A DNA stretch of 64,000 nucleotides from Pseudomonas sp. efr-133-TYG-5 (GTDB lineage: Bacteria > Pseudomonadota > Gammaproteobacteria > Pseudomonadales > Pseudomonadaceae). The notes beneath the pieces are model-generated. The model saw only the letters and a program-made list of their open reading frames with translations, searched no databases and was not told the DNA's origin. This document shows, one piece after another, positions 23,241-32,061 of this stretch; positions within the stretch are counted from its first letter, which is position 1; each line of letters starts with the position of its first letter. The position numbers were made by a program, and so were the translations under genes. The stretch is from positions 496,001-560,000 of the forward strand of contig NZ_JARVSM010000004.1 of the NCBI RefSeq assembly GCF_030209175.1. Reading direction: 5' to 3'.

Positions 23241-24671
23241 TTAACGAATGAACAGCTTCTGGATCAGTTTCTGGATCGATTTGCCGTATGGCGGATAGAT
23301 CAGTTTCGCCGCATTGAAGCGCTGCTTGACCAATACACCCTTGGCCTTGCTGAACGTCAGGAAGCCTTCGTGGCCATGGTAATGACCCATGCCCGACGGC
23401 CCGACGCCGCCAAACGGCAGGTCGTCCTGGGCGACATGCAGCAGCGTGTCGTTGAGGCACACGCCGCCGGAATGGGTTTCGTCCAGTACGCGCTGCTGTT
23501 CACGTTTGTCGTAGCCGAAGTAGTAAAGAGCCAGAGGACGTGGCCGCTGATTGATGTAAGAAAATGCCTGATCCAGGTCGTGGTAAGGCACGATCGGCAG
23601 CAACGGACCGAAGATTTCGTCCTGCATCACCGTCATTTCATCGCTGACATTCAGCAACAGGCTGTGCGGCATGCGCCGGCCCTGGCCCTGGTCGAACAGC
23701 GGAATCAACAGCGCGCCCTTGCTGGTGGCGTCGCTCAGATAGCCGTTGAGCCGCGCCAGTTGGCGCTCGTTGATGATAGCGGTGTAGTCCGGGTTGTCGG
23801 CGAGTGTTGGATAAAACCCGCGCACGGCCTGGCGATAGGCCTCGACGAAGGCGCCGACGCGGTCTTCCGGCACCAGCACGTAATCCGGGGCGACGCAGGT
23901 CTGCCCGGCGTTCAGCGTCTTGCCGAAGGCGATGCGTTCGGCGGCGTCCTTGAGCGGCACGTCACGGGAGACGATGGCCGGGGATTTGCCGCCCAGTTCG
24001 AGGGTCACCGGGGTGAGGTTTTCCGCCGCCGCGCGCATCACGTGCCTGCCGATGCTGGTGGCGCCGGTGAACAGCAGGTGGTCGAAGCGCAGGCGCGAAA
24101 ACGCAACGCCGATGTCGGCCTCGCCGAGCACCACGCAGACCAGGTCTTCGGGGAATATTCGCGCCAGCAGTTGCTTGAGCAGCAGGCCGGTGGCCGGGGT
24201 CGATTCACTGAGCTTGAGCATCACCCGGTTGCCTGCCGACAGGGCACCGACCAGCGGCCCGATGGCCAGGAACAACGGGTAGTTCCACGGTACGATGACG
24301 CCGACCACGCCCAGCGGCTGGTACACCACTTTCGCCGATGCCGGCTGAAACGCAATGCCGACCTTGCGCCGCGAAGGTTTCATCCATTGCTTGAGGTGGC
24401 GGCTGGCGTAATGGATGCCGTGCAGGCTCGGCATCAGCTCGGCGAGCAGGGTTTCGTCGGCGCTGCGGTGGCTGAAATCGGCGCTGATCGCCTCGATCAA
24501 AGCCTGGCGTTCGTTGCTCAACAAATCGGCCAGGGCCTTGAGCCATTGCTGGCGCTGGGCAGCGGGCGGCAGCGGGTTGGCGGCGTAGGCGGCCCGTTGC
24601 GCCTGGAACAGCCGATCAAGCTCCTCCAACGGCTGTTGCAGCGTTTGCAGGTAGGCGATATCGGCAGTCAT
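23241..24671 (-). CDS. calB: Coniferyl aldehyde dehydrogenase
   Basis: A 476-residue NAD(P)-dependent aldehyde dehydrogenase of the CalB/ALDH3-like group. The active-site motifs are LELGGKSPAIV with the general base Glu and NAGQTCVAPDYVLVP with the catalytic Cys; PWNYPLFLAIGPLVGAL is the cofactor region. CalB oxidises coniferyl and other aromatic or long-chain aldehydes to acids. It is the first gene of the calB - Tat lipoprotein - GMC set and diverges from a TetR regulator whose likely operator overlaps its promoter. Confidence 0.88.
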   Translation of the reverse strand: MTADIAYLQTLQQPLEELDRLFQAQRAAYAANPLPPAAQRQQWLKALADLLSNERQALIEAISADFSHRSADETLLAELMPSLHGIHYASRHLKQWMKPSRRKVGIAFQPASAKVVYQPLGVVGVIVPWNYPLFLAIGPLVGALSAGNRVMLKLSESTPATGLLLKQLLARIFPEDLVCVVLGEADIGVAFSRLRFDHLLFTGATSIGRHVMRAAAENLTPVTLELGGKSPAIVSRDVPLKDAAERIAFGKTLNAGQTCVAPDYVLVPEDRVGAFVEAYRQAVRGFYPTLADNPDYTAIINERQLARLNGYLSDATSKGALLIPLFDQGQGRRMPHSLLLNVSDEMTVMQDEIFGPLLPIVPYHDLDQAFSYINQRPRPLALYYFGYDKREQQRVLDETHSGGVCLNDTLLHVAQDDLPFGGVGPSGMGHYHGHEGFLTFSKAKGVLVKQRFNAAKLIYPPYGKSIQKLIQKLFIR

Positions 24672-24702
24672 CGGCGGCTCCGGATTTGTCGTTGTGAGGA
24701 AC

Positions 24703-24738
24703 TTTTTAGAGTCTATGCTCTAGAAAGTCAAATGACTT
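24703..24738 (-). promoter_or_regulatory. calB promoter with overlapping AAGTCA-AA-TGACTT operator
   Basis: On the minus strand TTGACT (24726-24731) and TAAAAA (24703-24708) are 17 bases apart. A palindrome with 6-bp arms at 24725-24730 and 24733-24738 covers the -35 box, a good position for repression by the divergent TetR protein. Confidence 0.55.
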
Positions 24739-24817
24739 CCTTGCGCGTGATGGTTTTCTCCATTTCCGGATAGGTCGTAAGATGCCCCTCAACGCACTCT
24801 GAATTAAAGCTCAAGCC

Positions 24818-25489
24818 ATGGCCCCACGGATCAAAACCAGCGAGCGCATCGTGCAGAACAGCCTAGAGCTGTTCAATCAGCAGGGCGAGCGCAGCATCAG
24901 CACCAATCACATTGCCGCCCACATGGAGATTTCTCCGGGCAATCTGTACTACCACTTCCCCAACAAGCAGGCGATCATCGCCGTGCTGTTCAGTGAGTAC
25001 GAAAGCCTTGTGGACAGCTTCCTGCGGCCGCCCCAGGGGCGTGCCGCGACGGTGGAAGACAAGCGCTTCTATCTCAAGGAACTGCTGTCGGCGATGTGGC
25101 GCTACCGTTTCCTGCACCGCGACCTCGAGCACCTGCTCGACAGCGACCCGGATCTGGCCGGGCGTTACCGGCGCTTTTCCCAACGCTGCGTGATTCAGGG
25201 CGCGGCGATCTACGAAGGTTTCGTCGCGGCCGGGATCCTGAAAATGGATCGCGTGCAGATCGAATCCCTGACCCTCAACGCCTGGATCATCCTCACCTCG
25301 TGGGTACGCTTTCTGTGCACCACCCGCGAGAACTCCAACCACCTCAGCGAGCAGGCCATTAAACGCGGCGTGTATCAGGTGCTGGTGCTGGAGGCCGGGT
25401 TCGTCACCGACCAGGCGCGCGATGCGGTCAACGCCTTGTTCGAGGAGTTCTATGTGCCGCTGGCCCAGGCGCTCGAAGAAAGGTCCTAA
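24818..25489 (+). CDS. TetR/AcrR-family transcriptional regulator
   Basis: A 223-residue protein. The N-terminal helix-turn-helix is clear (ISTNHIAAHMEISPGNLYYHF, about residues 27-47). The C-terminal region, with WRYRFLHRDLEHLLDSDP, is a ligand-binding helical domain of the kind found in regulators of aldehyde or fatty-acid genes. It diverges from calB with 146 bases between starts that hold a palindrome, so it probably controls calB and the GMC genes. Confidence 0.87.
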   Translation: MAPRIKTSERIVQNSLELFNQQGERSISTNHIAAHMEISPGNLYYHFPNKQAIIAVLFSEYESLVDSFLRPPQGRAATVEDKRFYLKELLSAMWRYRFLHRDLEHLLDSDPDLAGRYRRFSQRCVIQGAAIYEGFVAAGILKMDRVQIESLTLNAWIILTSWVRFLCTTRENSNHLSEQAIKRGVYQVLVLEAGFVTDQARDAVNALFEEFYVPLAQALEERS

Positions 25490-25515
25490 TCCATTTCCTA
25501 CAGGAGTCGTCCGTT

Positions 25516-26370
25516 ATGCCGATTGCGCAACTGATCAGCCCGCAGGCGCTGCATGCCCGCCAGGAGCAGCCGGGGCTGGTGATTGTCGATTGCCGCTTTG
25601 CCCTCGAAGATCCGGATTACGGCCAGCGCAGCTACGCCGAGGGGCACATCGCCGGGGCGAGCTTCGCCGATCTGGAGCGCGACCTCAGTGGCAAGCTGAT
25701 CAAGGGCGTGACCGGACGGCATCCGCTGCCGGAGCCGGCGGCGCTGATCGAGCGCCTGCAAGCCTTCGGCATCAACGCCGACAGCGACGTGGTGCTGTAT
25801 GACGACGGCCCTGGTGCTTACGCGGCGCGGGCCTGGTGGCTGCTGGCGTGGCTGGGCAAGCGCGACGGGGTGTTCATCCTCGATGGCGGCCTCAAGGCCT
25901 GGCATACGGCCGGGCTGCCGTTGAGCCTGGACCCGCCGGCCGTGGCCCGTGGCACCTTCAGCGGCCAGCCGGACATGAGCCTGCTGCTCAGCGCCGAGCA
26001 ACTGCAGCAGCGTCTCGGCCAACCGGCCCTGACCTTGCTCGATGCCCGCGCCTTGCCGCGCTTCAAGGGCGAAGTGGAACCGATCGACCCTATCGCCGGG
26101 CACATTCCCGGCGCCCAGTGCGCGGCGTTCACCGACAACCTCGGCAGCGACGGCAGATTCCTCCCGGCCGAGCAGCTCAAGCAGCGCTTCGCGGCGAAGC
26201 TCGGCGCCCGTTCGCCGGCGGACCTGGTGGCCTACTGCGGTTCCGGCGTGACGGCCTGCCACAACCTGTTCGCCCTGTGCCTGGCGGGTTATCCGTTGGG
26301 TGCGCTGTATGCCGGGTCGTGGAGTGAGTGGATCAACGAGCCGGCGCGGGGCATCGCCACCGGCGAGTGA
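25516..26370 (+). CDS. Tandem-rhodanese sulfurtransferase (SseA-like)
   Basis: A 284-residue protein with two rhodanese domains. The N-terminal one has RSYAEGHIAGASFADLERDL and is non-catalytic; the second ends in the active loop YCGSGVTACHN with the catalytic Cys. The CGSGVTA loop is the 3-mercaptopyruvate sulfurtransferase type rather than the thiosulfate type. The start is 26 bases after the TetR gene with AGGAG upstream. Cytosolic or periplasmic location is not clear; no signal peptide is seen. Confidence 0.87.
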   Translation: MPIAQLISPQALHARQEQPGLVIVDCRFALEDPDYGQRSYAEGHIAGASFADLERDLSGKLIKGVTGRHPLPEPAALIERLQAFGINADSDVVLYDDGPGAYAARAWWLLAWLGKRDGVFILDGGLKAWHTAGLPLSLDPPAVARGTFSGQPDMSLLLSAEQLQQRLGQPALTLLDARALPRFKGEVEPIDPIAGHIPGAQCAAFTDNLGSDGRFLPAEQLKQRFAAKLGARSPADLVAYCGSGVTACHNLFALCLAGYPLGALYAGSWSEWINEPARGIATGE

Positions 26371-26374
26371 ACCG

Positions 26375-27205
26375 TCACTCGCTCAGGCGGGCATTGCGGT
26401 ACGCCGCCGGCCCGACGCCGTAAACCTGCTTGAACTGCCGGCTCAGATGGCTCTGGTCGGCAAAGCCCAGTTGCATGGCCACTTCCACCGGCAGGCAACC
26501 GCTCTGCAACAGACCGCGCGCGGTGGCGATGCGTTGCTGCATCAGCCAGGTGTGCGGCGGCATGCCGGTGGCGCGCCGGAACACCCGGGCAAAGTGGAAC
26601 GGCGACAGGCTCACCGCGGCCGCCAGTTCCTCCAGCGACGGTGGCGCGGCCAGTTGCGCCCGCAGCAGCTCCTTGGCCATCAGCACCGCGCGGTGTTCCT
26701 TGCCCGGTTTGCCCTTGATCTGCACGGCCGCGTGGCGCTGCAACAGCAGCATCATCATCTCGCGCCACACCGTCTGCTGTTGCAGGGCGGTGGCGGGGCT
26801 TTCCAGCAAGCGATGCAACTGACAGAACCCGTTGACCAGGTCGGGGTCGCGGTACAGCGTTGCGCCGAACGCCGGCAGCGGCGCGGTGGGCAATTCCAGT
26901 TCCTCGAGCAGCCCGACGATCTGCCCGGTGTCGGGATAAAACGCTCGGTACTGCCAGCCGTCCTCGGTGCCCTTGTGCCCGGTGTGCAGTTCGTCGGGGT
27001 TGATCAGCACCAGCGTGCCGCTGCCCGCCAGGTGCTCGGCGCCGCGATAGCGGTAGCGCTGGGCACCGGCCATGATCATGCCGATCACGTATCCGTCGTG
27101 GACATGCGGGGCGAAGCGATGCTCGATGTAGCGCGCCGCCAGCAATTCGACCCCGGCCAGCGGCGCCGTCTGCCAGAAGCGGATCGATTCGCCCTGGTCG
27201 CTCAT
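26375..27205 (-). CDS. AraC-family transcriptional regulator
   Basis: A 276-residue protein with an N-terminal cupin sensing domain (HRFAPHVHDGYVIGM) and a C-terminal double helix-turn-helix (LEELAAAVSLSPFHFARVF and GFADQSHLSRQFKQVYG). ATG 27205 follows GGTGAGG and gives the usual start; the frame to 27286 overlaps the upstream hydrolase gene. It lies only 4 bases after that gene, so the two are co-transcribed. Targets are unknown; adjacent transporter genes that such regulators often control are absent. Confidence 0.85.
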   Translation of the reverse strand: MSDQGESIRFWQTAPLAGVELLAARYIEHRFAPHVHDGYVIGMIMAGAQRYRYRGAEHLAGSGTLVLINPDELHTGHKGTEDGWQYRAFYPDTGQIVGLLEELELPTAPLPAFGATLYRDPDLVNGFCQLHRLLESPATALQQQTVWREMMMLLLQRHAAVQIKGKPGKEHRAVLMAKELLRAQLAAPPSLEELAAAVSLSPFHFARVFRRATGMPPHTWLMQQRIATARGLLQSGCLPVEVAMQLGFADQSHLSRQFKQVYGVGPAAYRNARLSE

Positions 27206-27209
27206 GGCC

Positions 27210-28208
27210 TCACCCGCGTCCCGCGCTGGCCAGCCACTGCGGTATGCGCCGTTCCAGGTAGTAACCCGGCTGACGCAGCGAGCCATCGACGAAGCCGACG
27301 TGACCGCCCCTGGCCTGCAGTTCGAACGTCGTCGACGCCGACAGCTCGCTGGCCGCTGGCAGGCTGTGCGGGAACACGAACGGATCGTCCGCCGCCTGGA
27401 TGATCAGGGTCGGCGTGCGGATCTCGCCGAGAAAGTACCGGCTGGAGGCGCGGCGATAGTAATCCTCGGCGTCGCTGAAGCCGTGCAATGGCGCGGTCAC
27501 GCGGCCATCGAAATCCCAGAAGGTGCGCATGTTCTCCAGTGAGCCGAGCGCCGCCAGTGCCGCGAGCCCGTCCTCACGGCCGTCATGCTGGAACTGGCGC
27601 TGCTTGTTCTTGATGTAGGCGACCATCTCGCGCATGAAGTGCGCCTGATAGACCTTGGAAAACCCCTGGCCGATGCGGTCGGCGCACTGGTCGAGACGAA
27701 ACGGCACCGACACCGCCACCGCGCCGCACACGCCGCTGGCGCTGCCGGTTTCGCCCAGATGCTTGAGCAACACGTTGCCGCCCAGGGAATAACCCACCGC
27801 GTACAACGGTGCCAACGGCCGTTTGGCGCGCAGGTGCCTGATGGTTTCGGCGAGGTCTTCGCTGGCGCCGGAGTGGTAGCTGCGCGGCAGCAGGTTCGGC
27901 TCGCCGGAGCAGCCGCGCCAGTTCAGCGCGACACTGGCCCAGCCCTGGGCGGCCAGTGCGGCCTGGATGCCGGCGACGTAGGGCGAGTTCGACGAGCCGG
28001 TCAGCCCGTGCAGCACCAGCACCAGAGGCGCCTCGGCACTGTGTGGGCCATGCCAGTCGAGGTCGAGGAAATCACCGTCCTCGAGCCACAGCCGTTCGCG
28101 CTCGCGCTCCAGGTGCACGGTTTTGCGCCACAGTGGGCCCCACAGGGTCTGCAGGTGCGGATTGCCGAGGCCGAAGGCGGGGATGAAAGGTTCTGACGAA
28201 GCGCGCAC
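27210..28208 (-). CDS. YheT-family alpha/beta hydrolase
   Basis: A 332-residue hydrolase. The family markers are GNPHLQTLWG near the N-terminus, LVLHGLTGSSNSPYV for the oxyanion region, VGYSLGGNVLLKHLG with the nucleophile Ser, and RGGHVGFV with the catalytic His. The GTG at 28208 is preferred because it gives the normal YheT N-terminus; a GTG at 28247 adds 13 unlikely residues. Members act on small esters; no substrate is known here. Confidence 0.82.
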   Translation of the reverse strand: MRASSEPFIPAFGLGNPHLQTLWGPLWRKTVHLERERERLWLEDGDFLDLDWHGPHSAEAPLVLVLHGLTGSSNSPYVAGIQAALAAQGWASVALNWRGCSGEPNLLPRSYHSGASEDLAETIRHLRAKRPLAPLYAVGYSLGGNVLLKHLGETGSASGVCGAVAVSVPFRLDQCADRIGQGFSKVYQAHFMREMVAYIKNKQRQFQHDGREDGLAALAALGSLENMRTFWDFDGRVTAPLHGFSDAEDYYRRASSRYFLGEIRTPTLIIQAADDPFVFPHSLPAASELSASTTFELQARGGHVGFVDGSLRQPGYYLERRIPQWLASAGRG

Positions 28209-28269
28209 GATTGCTCTCGATACAGCGCGGCGCCGTCCGCAGGCCACGCCGCTTGTTCAGGCCGGTGGG

Positions 28270-28878
28270 TTAACCGGCGATCTCTGCCATACGCTGCCAC
28301 AGCGCGTAGTACACCCGCCCGGATTTCTGCTCGCGGTGCAGGCGCCAGTTGCCCGGCAGGCCGAGGGTCGATGGCGCGGTCTCGCTTTCAGTGTAGATCC
28401 ACGCGTCCGGCGCCAGCCACTGGCGCTCTTCCAGCAGCGTGCAGACTTCCGGTAGCAGGTTCTGGTTGAACGGCGGGTCGAGAAACACCAGATCGAACGG
28501 CGTGGCGACCTGGGTTTGCAGATAACGCAGCGCGTCGGCGGTCTGCACCTGGCCGGTGGTGCAGCGCAGGGTGCCGAGGTGTTCCTTCAGGCTCGACACC
28601 GCGACATGGCTGGCGTCCAGTGCCTGGCCCATGGCCGCGCCACGGGACAGCGCTTCGAGAAACAGCGCGCCGCTGCCGGCGAACGGGTCGAGCACCTTGG
28701 CCCCGGCCACGTACGGCGCGAGCCAGTTGAACAGGGTTTCGCGAACCCGGTCCGGCGTCGGCCGCAGCCCCGGGGCGTCGGGGAAGCTCAGTTTGCGGCT
28801 GCGCCATTCGCCGCCGATGATGCGCAGTTGATTGACGCCATTGTGCAATTTTTGCGCAGGCTTTTTCGGGCTGGCCAT
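28270..28878 (-). CDS. rsmD: 16S rRNA (guanine-966-N2)-methyltransferase
   Basis: A 202-residue enzyme of the RsmD family. LRIIGGEWRSRKL and PTPDRVRETLFNWL are family signatures, VLDPFAGSGALFLEALSRGA is the SAM site, and LVFLDPPF is the NPPY-like catalytic motif. Its start overlaps the stop of the upstream M16 gene by one base (TAATG), so it is translated from the same message. Confidence 0.94.
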   Translation of the reverse strand: MASPKKPAQKLHNGVNQLRIIGGEWRSRKLSFPDAPGLRPTPDRVRETLFNWLAPYVAGAKVLDPFAGSGALFLEALSRGAAMGQALDASHVAVSSLKEHLGTLRCTTGQVQTADALRYLQTQVATPFDLVFLDPPFNQNLLPEVCTLLEERQWLAPDAWIYTESETAPSTLGLPGNWRLHREQKSGRVYYALWQRMAEIAG

Positions 28879-30368
28879 TAATGCTCCGGAACCCCGAGCG
28901 GCTGCTCGGCAGGTTTATCAGATGGGGCCGGTAACGGCTTTTGCGGCACGGTCGGGCCAGCGGTGACGATGACCAGTTTGTCCGTGCTCAAGTGTTGGTT
29001 CAGGGCAGCCTTGACCTGTTCGACGGTCAGGCTCTGGGACTGCCGCATGAAGTCATCCAGGTAGCTCAGCGGCAGGTTGTAGAAACCCATGGCGCCGAGC
29101 TGGCCGACGATATCGGCGTTGCTCGCGGTGGACAGCGGGAAGCTGCCGGCCAGTTCGCGCTTGGCGTCGTCGAGTTCTTTCTGCGTCGGCCCGGTCCTGA
29201 GGTAATCGGCGAGCACGTCCTGCACCAGTTTCAGGGTGCCTTCGCTCATTTCCGCGCGGGTCTGCAGGTTGATCATGAACGGCCCGCGGGCCTGCATCGG
29301 GCTGAACGCCGAATACACGCCGTAGGCCAGGCCACGTTTCTCGCGCACTTCACTCATCAGGCGAGTGCCGAAACCGCCGCCACCGAGGATCTGGTTGCCC
29401 AGCGACAGCGCGGCGTAGTCCGGGTCGTCCCGGTCGATGCCCAGTTGCGCGAGCATCAGGTTGGTCTGCTTCGACGGGAATTCGATATGGCCGATGCTGG
29501 CCTGCGGTTCCTCGGGCGAGGCGATTTTCGCCAGCGCCGGGCCTTTCGGCAGGGCGGCGGACACCTGATTGGCAATCGTCTCGGCCTCGGCCCGCGACAG
29601 ATCGCCGACCAGCGCAATCACGGTGTTGCCGGCGGCGTACGCCTTGGCGTGGAATTCGCGCAGCTGCGCCAGAGTGATTTTCGGCACGCTCTGTGCGCTG
29701 CCATCGCTGGAATGCGCGTAAGGATGCTCGCCGTACAGGCGTTTCATCAGCTCGAGGCTGGCGAGTTTGCCCGGGTTCTGCTTCTGGTATTCGAAGCCGG
29801 CGAGCATCTGGTTCTTGATGCGTGCGAAGGAATCGGCGGGGAAGGTCGGTTTGCCGACGACTTCGGAGAACAGCTGCAGGGCCGGTTCGCGTTTGTCGGC
29901 GGCACTCAGGCTGCGCAGCGAGGCGATGGCCATGTCCTTGAAGGCGCCGTTGCCGAAGTCCGCACCGAGGCCTTCGAAGCCCTGGGCGATGGCGCCGACG
30001 TCCTTGCCGGCCACGCCCTCGTTGAGCATGGCGTTGGTCAGCAGGGCCAGGCCCGGCGCGTTGCCGTCCTGGCTGCTGCCGGCGGCGAAGATCAGGCGCA
30101 TGTCGAACATCGGCAGCTCGCGTGCCTCGACGAACAGCACCTTGGCGCCTTCGGCGGTGTGCCAGGTCTGCACGTCGAGCTTGCGACTGCTTGGCGCCTT
30201 GCCGTCGAGTTCGGCCAGGGACTGCAGTTTCTGGCTGGTCTTGGCGTTATCCAGCGCTTCGCTGGCCTTGCTGTTGTCGCTCGGCGCCAGGTAGAACGCG
30301 GCGGCGCCGATCACCGCCACGGCCACCAGGCCGAGCAGCAACAGGCGTGGGGTTTTGCGCTCACTCAT
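28878..30368 (-). CDS. M16-family protein lacking the zinc site
   Basis: A 496-residue protein with an N-terminal membrane anchor (LLLLGLVAVAVIGAAAFYLA). The fold is M16 (insulinase), including the R/Y pair region near GFGTRLMSEVREKRGLAYGVYS that binds substrate, but the HxxEH zinc motif is absent: the equivalent position reads LALLTNAMLNEG. ATG 30368 follows AGGAGACG and overlaps the upstream M16 gene by 8 bases. It probably pairs with that active protease, as in other M16B pairs where one chain carries zinc and the other the R/Y site. Confidence 0.85.
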   Translation of the reverse strand: MSERKTPRLLLLGLVAVAVIGAAAFYLAPSDNSKASEALDNAKTSQKLQSLAELDGKAPSSRKLDVQTWHTAEGAKVLFVEARELPMFDMRLIFAAGSSQDGNAPGLALLTNAMLNEGVAGKDVGAIAQGFEGLGADFGNGAFKDMAIASLRSLSAADKREPALQLFSEVVGKPTFPADSFARIKNQMLAGFEYQKQNPGKLASLELMKRLYGEHPYAHSSDGSAQSVPKITLAQLREFHAKAYAAGNTVIALVGDLSRAEAETIANQVSAALPKGPALAKIASPEEPQASIGHIEFPSKQTNLMLAQLGIDRDDPDYAALSLGNQILGGGGFGTRLMSEVREKRGLAYGVYSAFSPMQARGPFMINLQTRAEMSEGTLKLVQDVLADYLRTGPTQKELDDAKRELAGSFPLSTASNADIVGQLGAMGFYNLPLSYLDDFMRQSQSLTVEQVKAALNQHLSTDKLVIVTAGPTVPQKPLPAPSDKPAEQPLGVPEH

Positions 30369-31716
30369 GAGGCGTCTCCTCTGGCAGGACATGGGCGACG
30401 CTGAGACGTTCGCGGGTGAAGTACAGCCTGGCGGCGTTCTGGATGTCCTGCGGGGTGACGCTTTCCAGATCGGCCAGTTCGGTGTCCATCAGCTTCCACG
30501 ACAGACCGACGGTTTCCAGTTGTCCGATAGCGGTGGCCTGGCTGGTGATCGAATCGCGCTCGAACACCAGGCCGGCGATCACCTGGGCGCGCACGCGCTC
30601 CAGCTCTGCGGCGGACGGTGCGGTGGTTTTCAGTTGTTCGAGGAGTTTCCACAGCCCGGCTTCGGCCTGGGCCATGGTTTTCTTCTTCTGCGTGTTCGGC
30701 GTGGCCGAGAGGGTGAACAGGCTGTCGCCACGGGTGTAGGCGTCGTAGCTCGACGAGCCACCGGACACCAGCTCTTCGCCGCGCTCCAGTTGCGTCGGGA
30801 TGCGACCGCTGTAGCCGCCGTCGAGCAGGGCCGAGATCAGCCGCAGGGCATTGACCGAGCGCTTGTCTTCAGCCGTGGCGAGGCTCGGCACATTGAAGCC
30901 GAGCATCAGGCTCGGCAATTGCGTCTGCACGTGCAGGGTGATCTGCCGTTCGCCGGGCTCGGCCAGCTCCAGGGGGATCTTCGCCGCCGGCACGTCTCGT
31001 TTCGGGATCGGCCCGAAGTAGCGCTGGGCGAGGGCTTTCACTTCATCCGGGGTGACGTCGCCGACCACCACCAGGGTGGCGTTGTTCGGCACATACCAGG
31101 ACTGATACCAGTGGCGCAGTTCCTCGACCTTCATCCGGTCGAGGTCGGCCATCCAGCCGATGGTCGGCGTGTGATAGCCGCTGGCGGGATAGGCCATCGC
31201 CTTGTAGCGCTCGTAGGCCTTGGACATCGGCTTGTCGTCGGTGCGCAGGCGCCGTTCTTCCTTGATGACTTCGATTTCCTTAGCGAACTCGTCGGCCGGC
31301 AGGCGCAGGTTGGCCATGCGGTCGGCTTCCAGTTCGAACGCCACGCCCAGGCGATCGCGGGCCAGCACCTGGTAATACGCGGTGAAGTCATCACTGGTGA
31401 AGGCGTTCTCTTCGGCGCCGAGGTCGCGCAGGATCAGCGACGCTTCGCCGGGGCCGACTTTTTCGCTGCCCTTGAACATCATGTGTTCGAGGGCGTGGGA
31501 CAGTCCGGTCTGGCCCGGGGTTTCGTAGCTGGAGCCGACCTTGTACCAGACCTGCGAGACCACCACGGGGGCGCGATGGTCTTCGCGCACGACGACTTTC
31601 AAGCCGTTGTCGAGGGTGAATTCGTGGGTCGGTTGCGGGTCGGCCGCCAGGGCCGAAAGTGGCAGGCAGACTGTGCTGAGCAGCAGGCCTGCAGCGCGGC
31701 GGGCTAGAGCATTCAT
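30361..31716 (-). CDS. M16-family zinc protease, catalytic partner
   Basis: A 451-residue protein with a Sec signal peptide (MNALARRAAGLLLSTVCLPLSALA). It has the inverted zinc motif HALEH in GLSHALEHMMFKG and the distal Glu in EENAFTSDDFTAYYQ. It is therefore the active half of the M16 pair, probably degrading peptides in the periplasm. It is the first gene of the M16 - M16 - rsmD operon and diverges from ftsY. Confidence 0.88.
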   Translation of the reverse strand: MNALARRAAGLLLSTVCLPLSALAADPQPTHEFTLDNGLKVVVREDHRAPVVVSQVWYKVGSSYETPGQTGLSHALEHMMFKGSEKVGPGEASLILRDLGAEENAFTSDDFTAYYQVLARDRLGVAFELEADRMANLRLPADEFAKEIEVIKEERRLRTDDKPMSKAYERYKAMAYPASGYHTPTIGWMADLDRMKVEELRHWYQSWYVPNNATLVVVGDVTPDEVKALAQRYFGPIPKRDVPAAKIPLELAEPGERQITLHVQTQLPSLMLGFNVPSLATAEDKRSVNALRLISALLDGGYSGRIPTQLERGEELVSGGSSSYDAYTRGDSLFTLSATPNTQKKKTMAQAEAGLWKLLEQLKTTAPSAAELERVRAQVIAGLVFERDSITSQATAIGQLETVGLSWKLMDTELADLESVTPQDIQNAARLYFTRERLSVAHVLPEETPHE

Positions 31717-32061
31717 TCGTTTTTTAACCTGTTGGGCTGCCCGCTTGGTCTTAGCCTAGGCGGGCGAGGAGGTGCTAGGATACTGATCCGTTTTACTGGC
31801 GGCCACGCCTATCAGGCCAATGAGCGGTCGATAGGTTGCCTGGGTTTCCGGCAGAAGCTTTGAGTTTGTCAGCTAAACTCTGCGTTTTCGCCGACGATGC
31901 CGTTCCAGTCCTTCGTATTAATCGACCTTTGAGGTGCCGTTGGCGCTTCGACAAAATGTTGCGCGTGAACAAGCTGGGTGAAACACAGTCTGTTCTGCAT
32001 CGAATATTTATTTGCCGGGGCGCCCTTATGGCGCGTCGCTACCGTGAGATAGCCGTCCTCC
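31717..32061. other. Intergenic region upstream of ftsY
   Basis: 345 bases between the divergent M16 and ftsY genes. I find no convincing coding frame. It must hold the promoters of both operons. A short hairpin (GAGTTT-GTCAGCT-AAACTC) lies near 31862-31880. No T-tract terminator or known RNA family is recognised. Confidence 0.5.

Noticed and set aside
21063..24773. Plus-strand open frame of 1236 codons
   Set aside because: It runs antisense through the GMC, Tat lipoprotein and calB genes, all of which have recognisable motifs on the minus strand.
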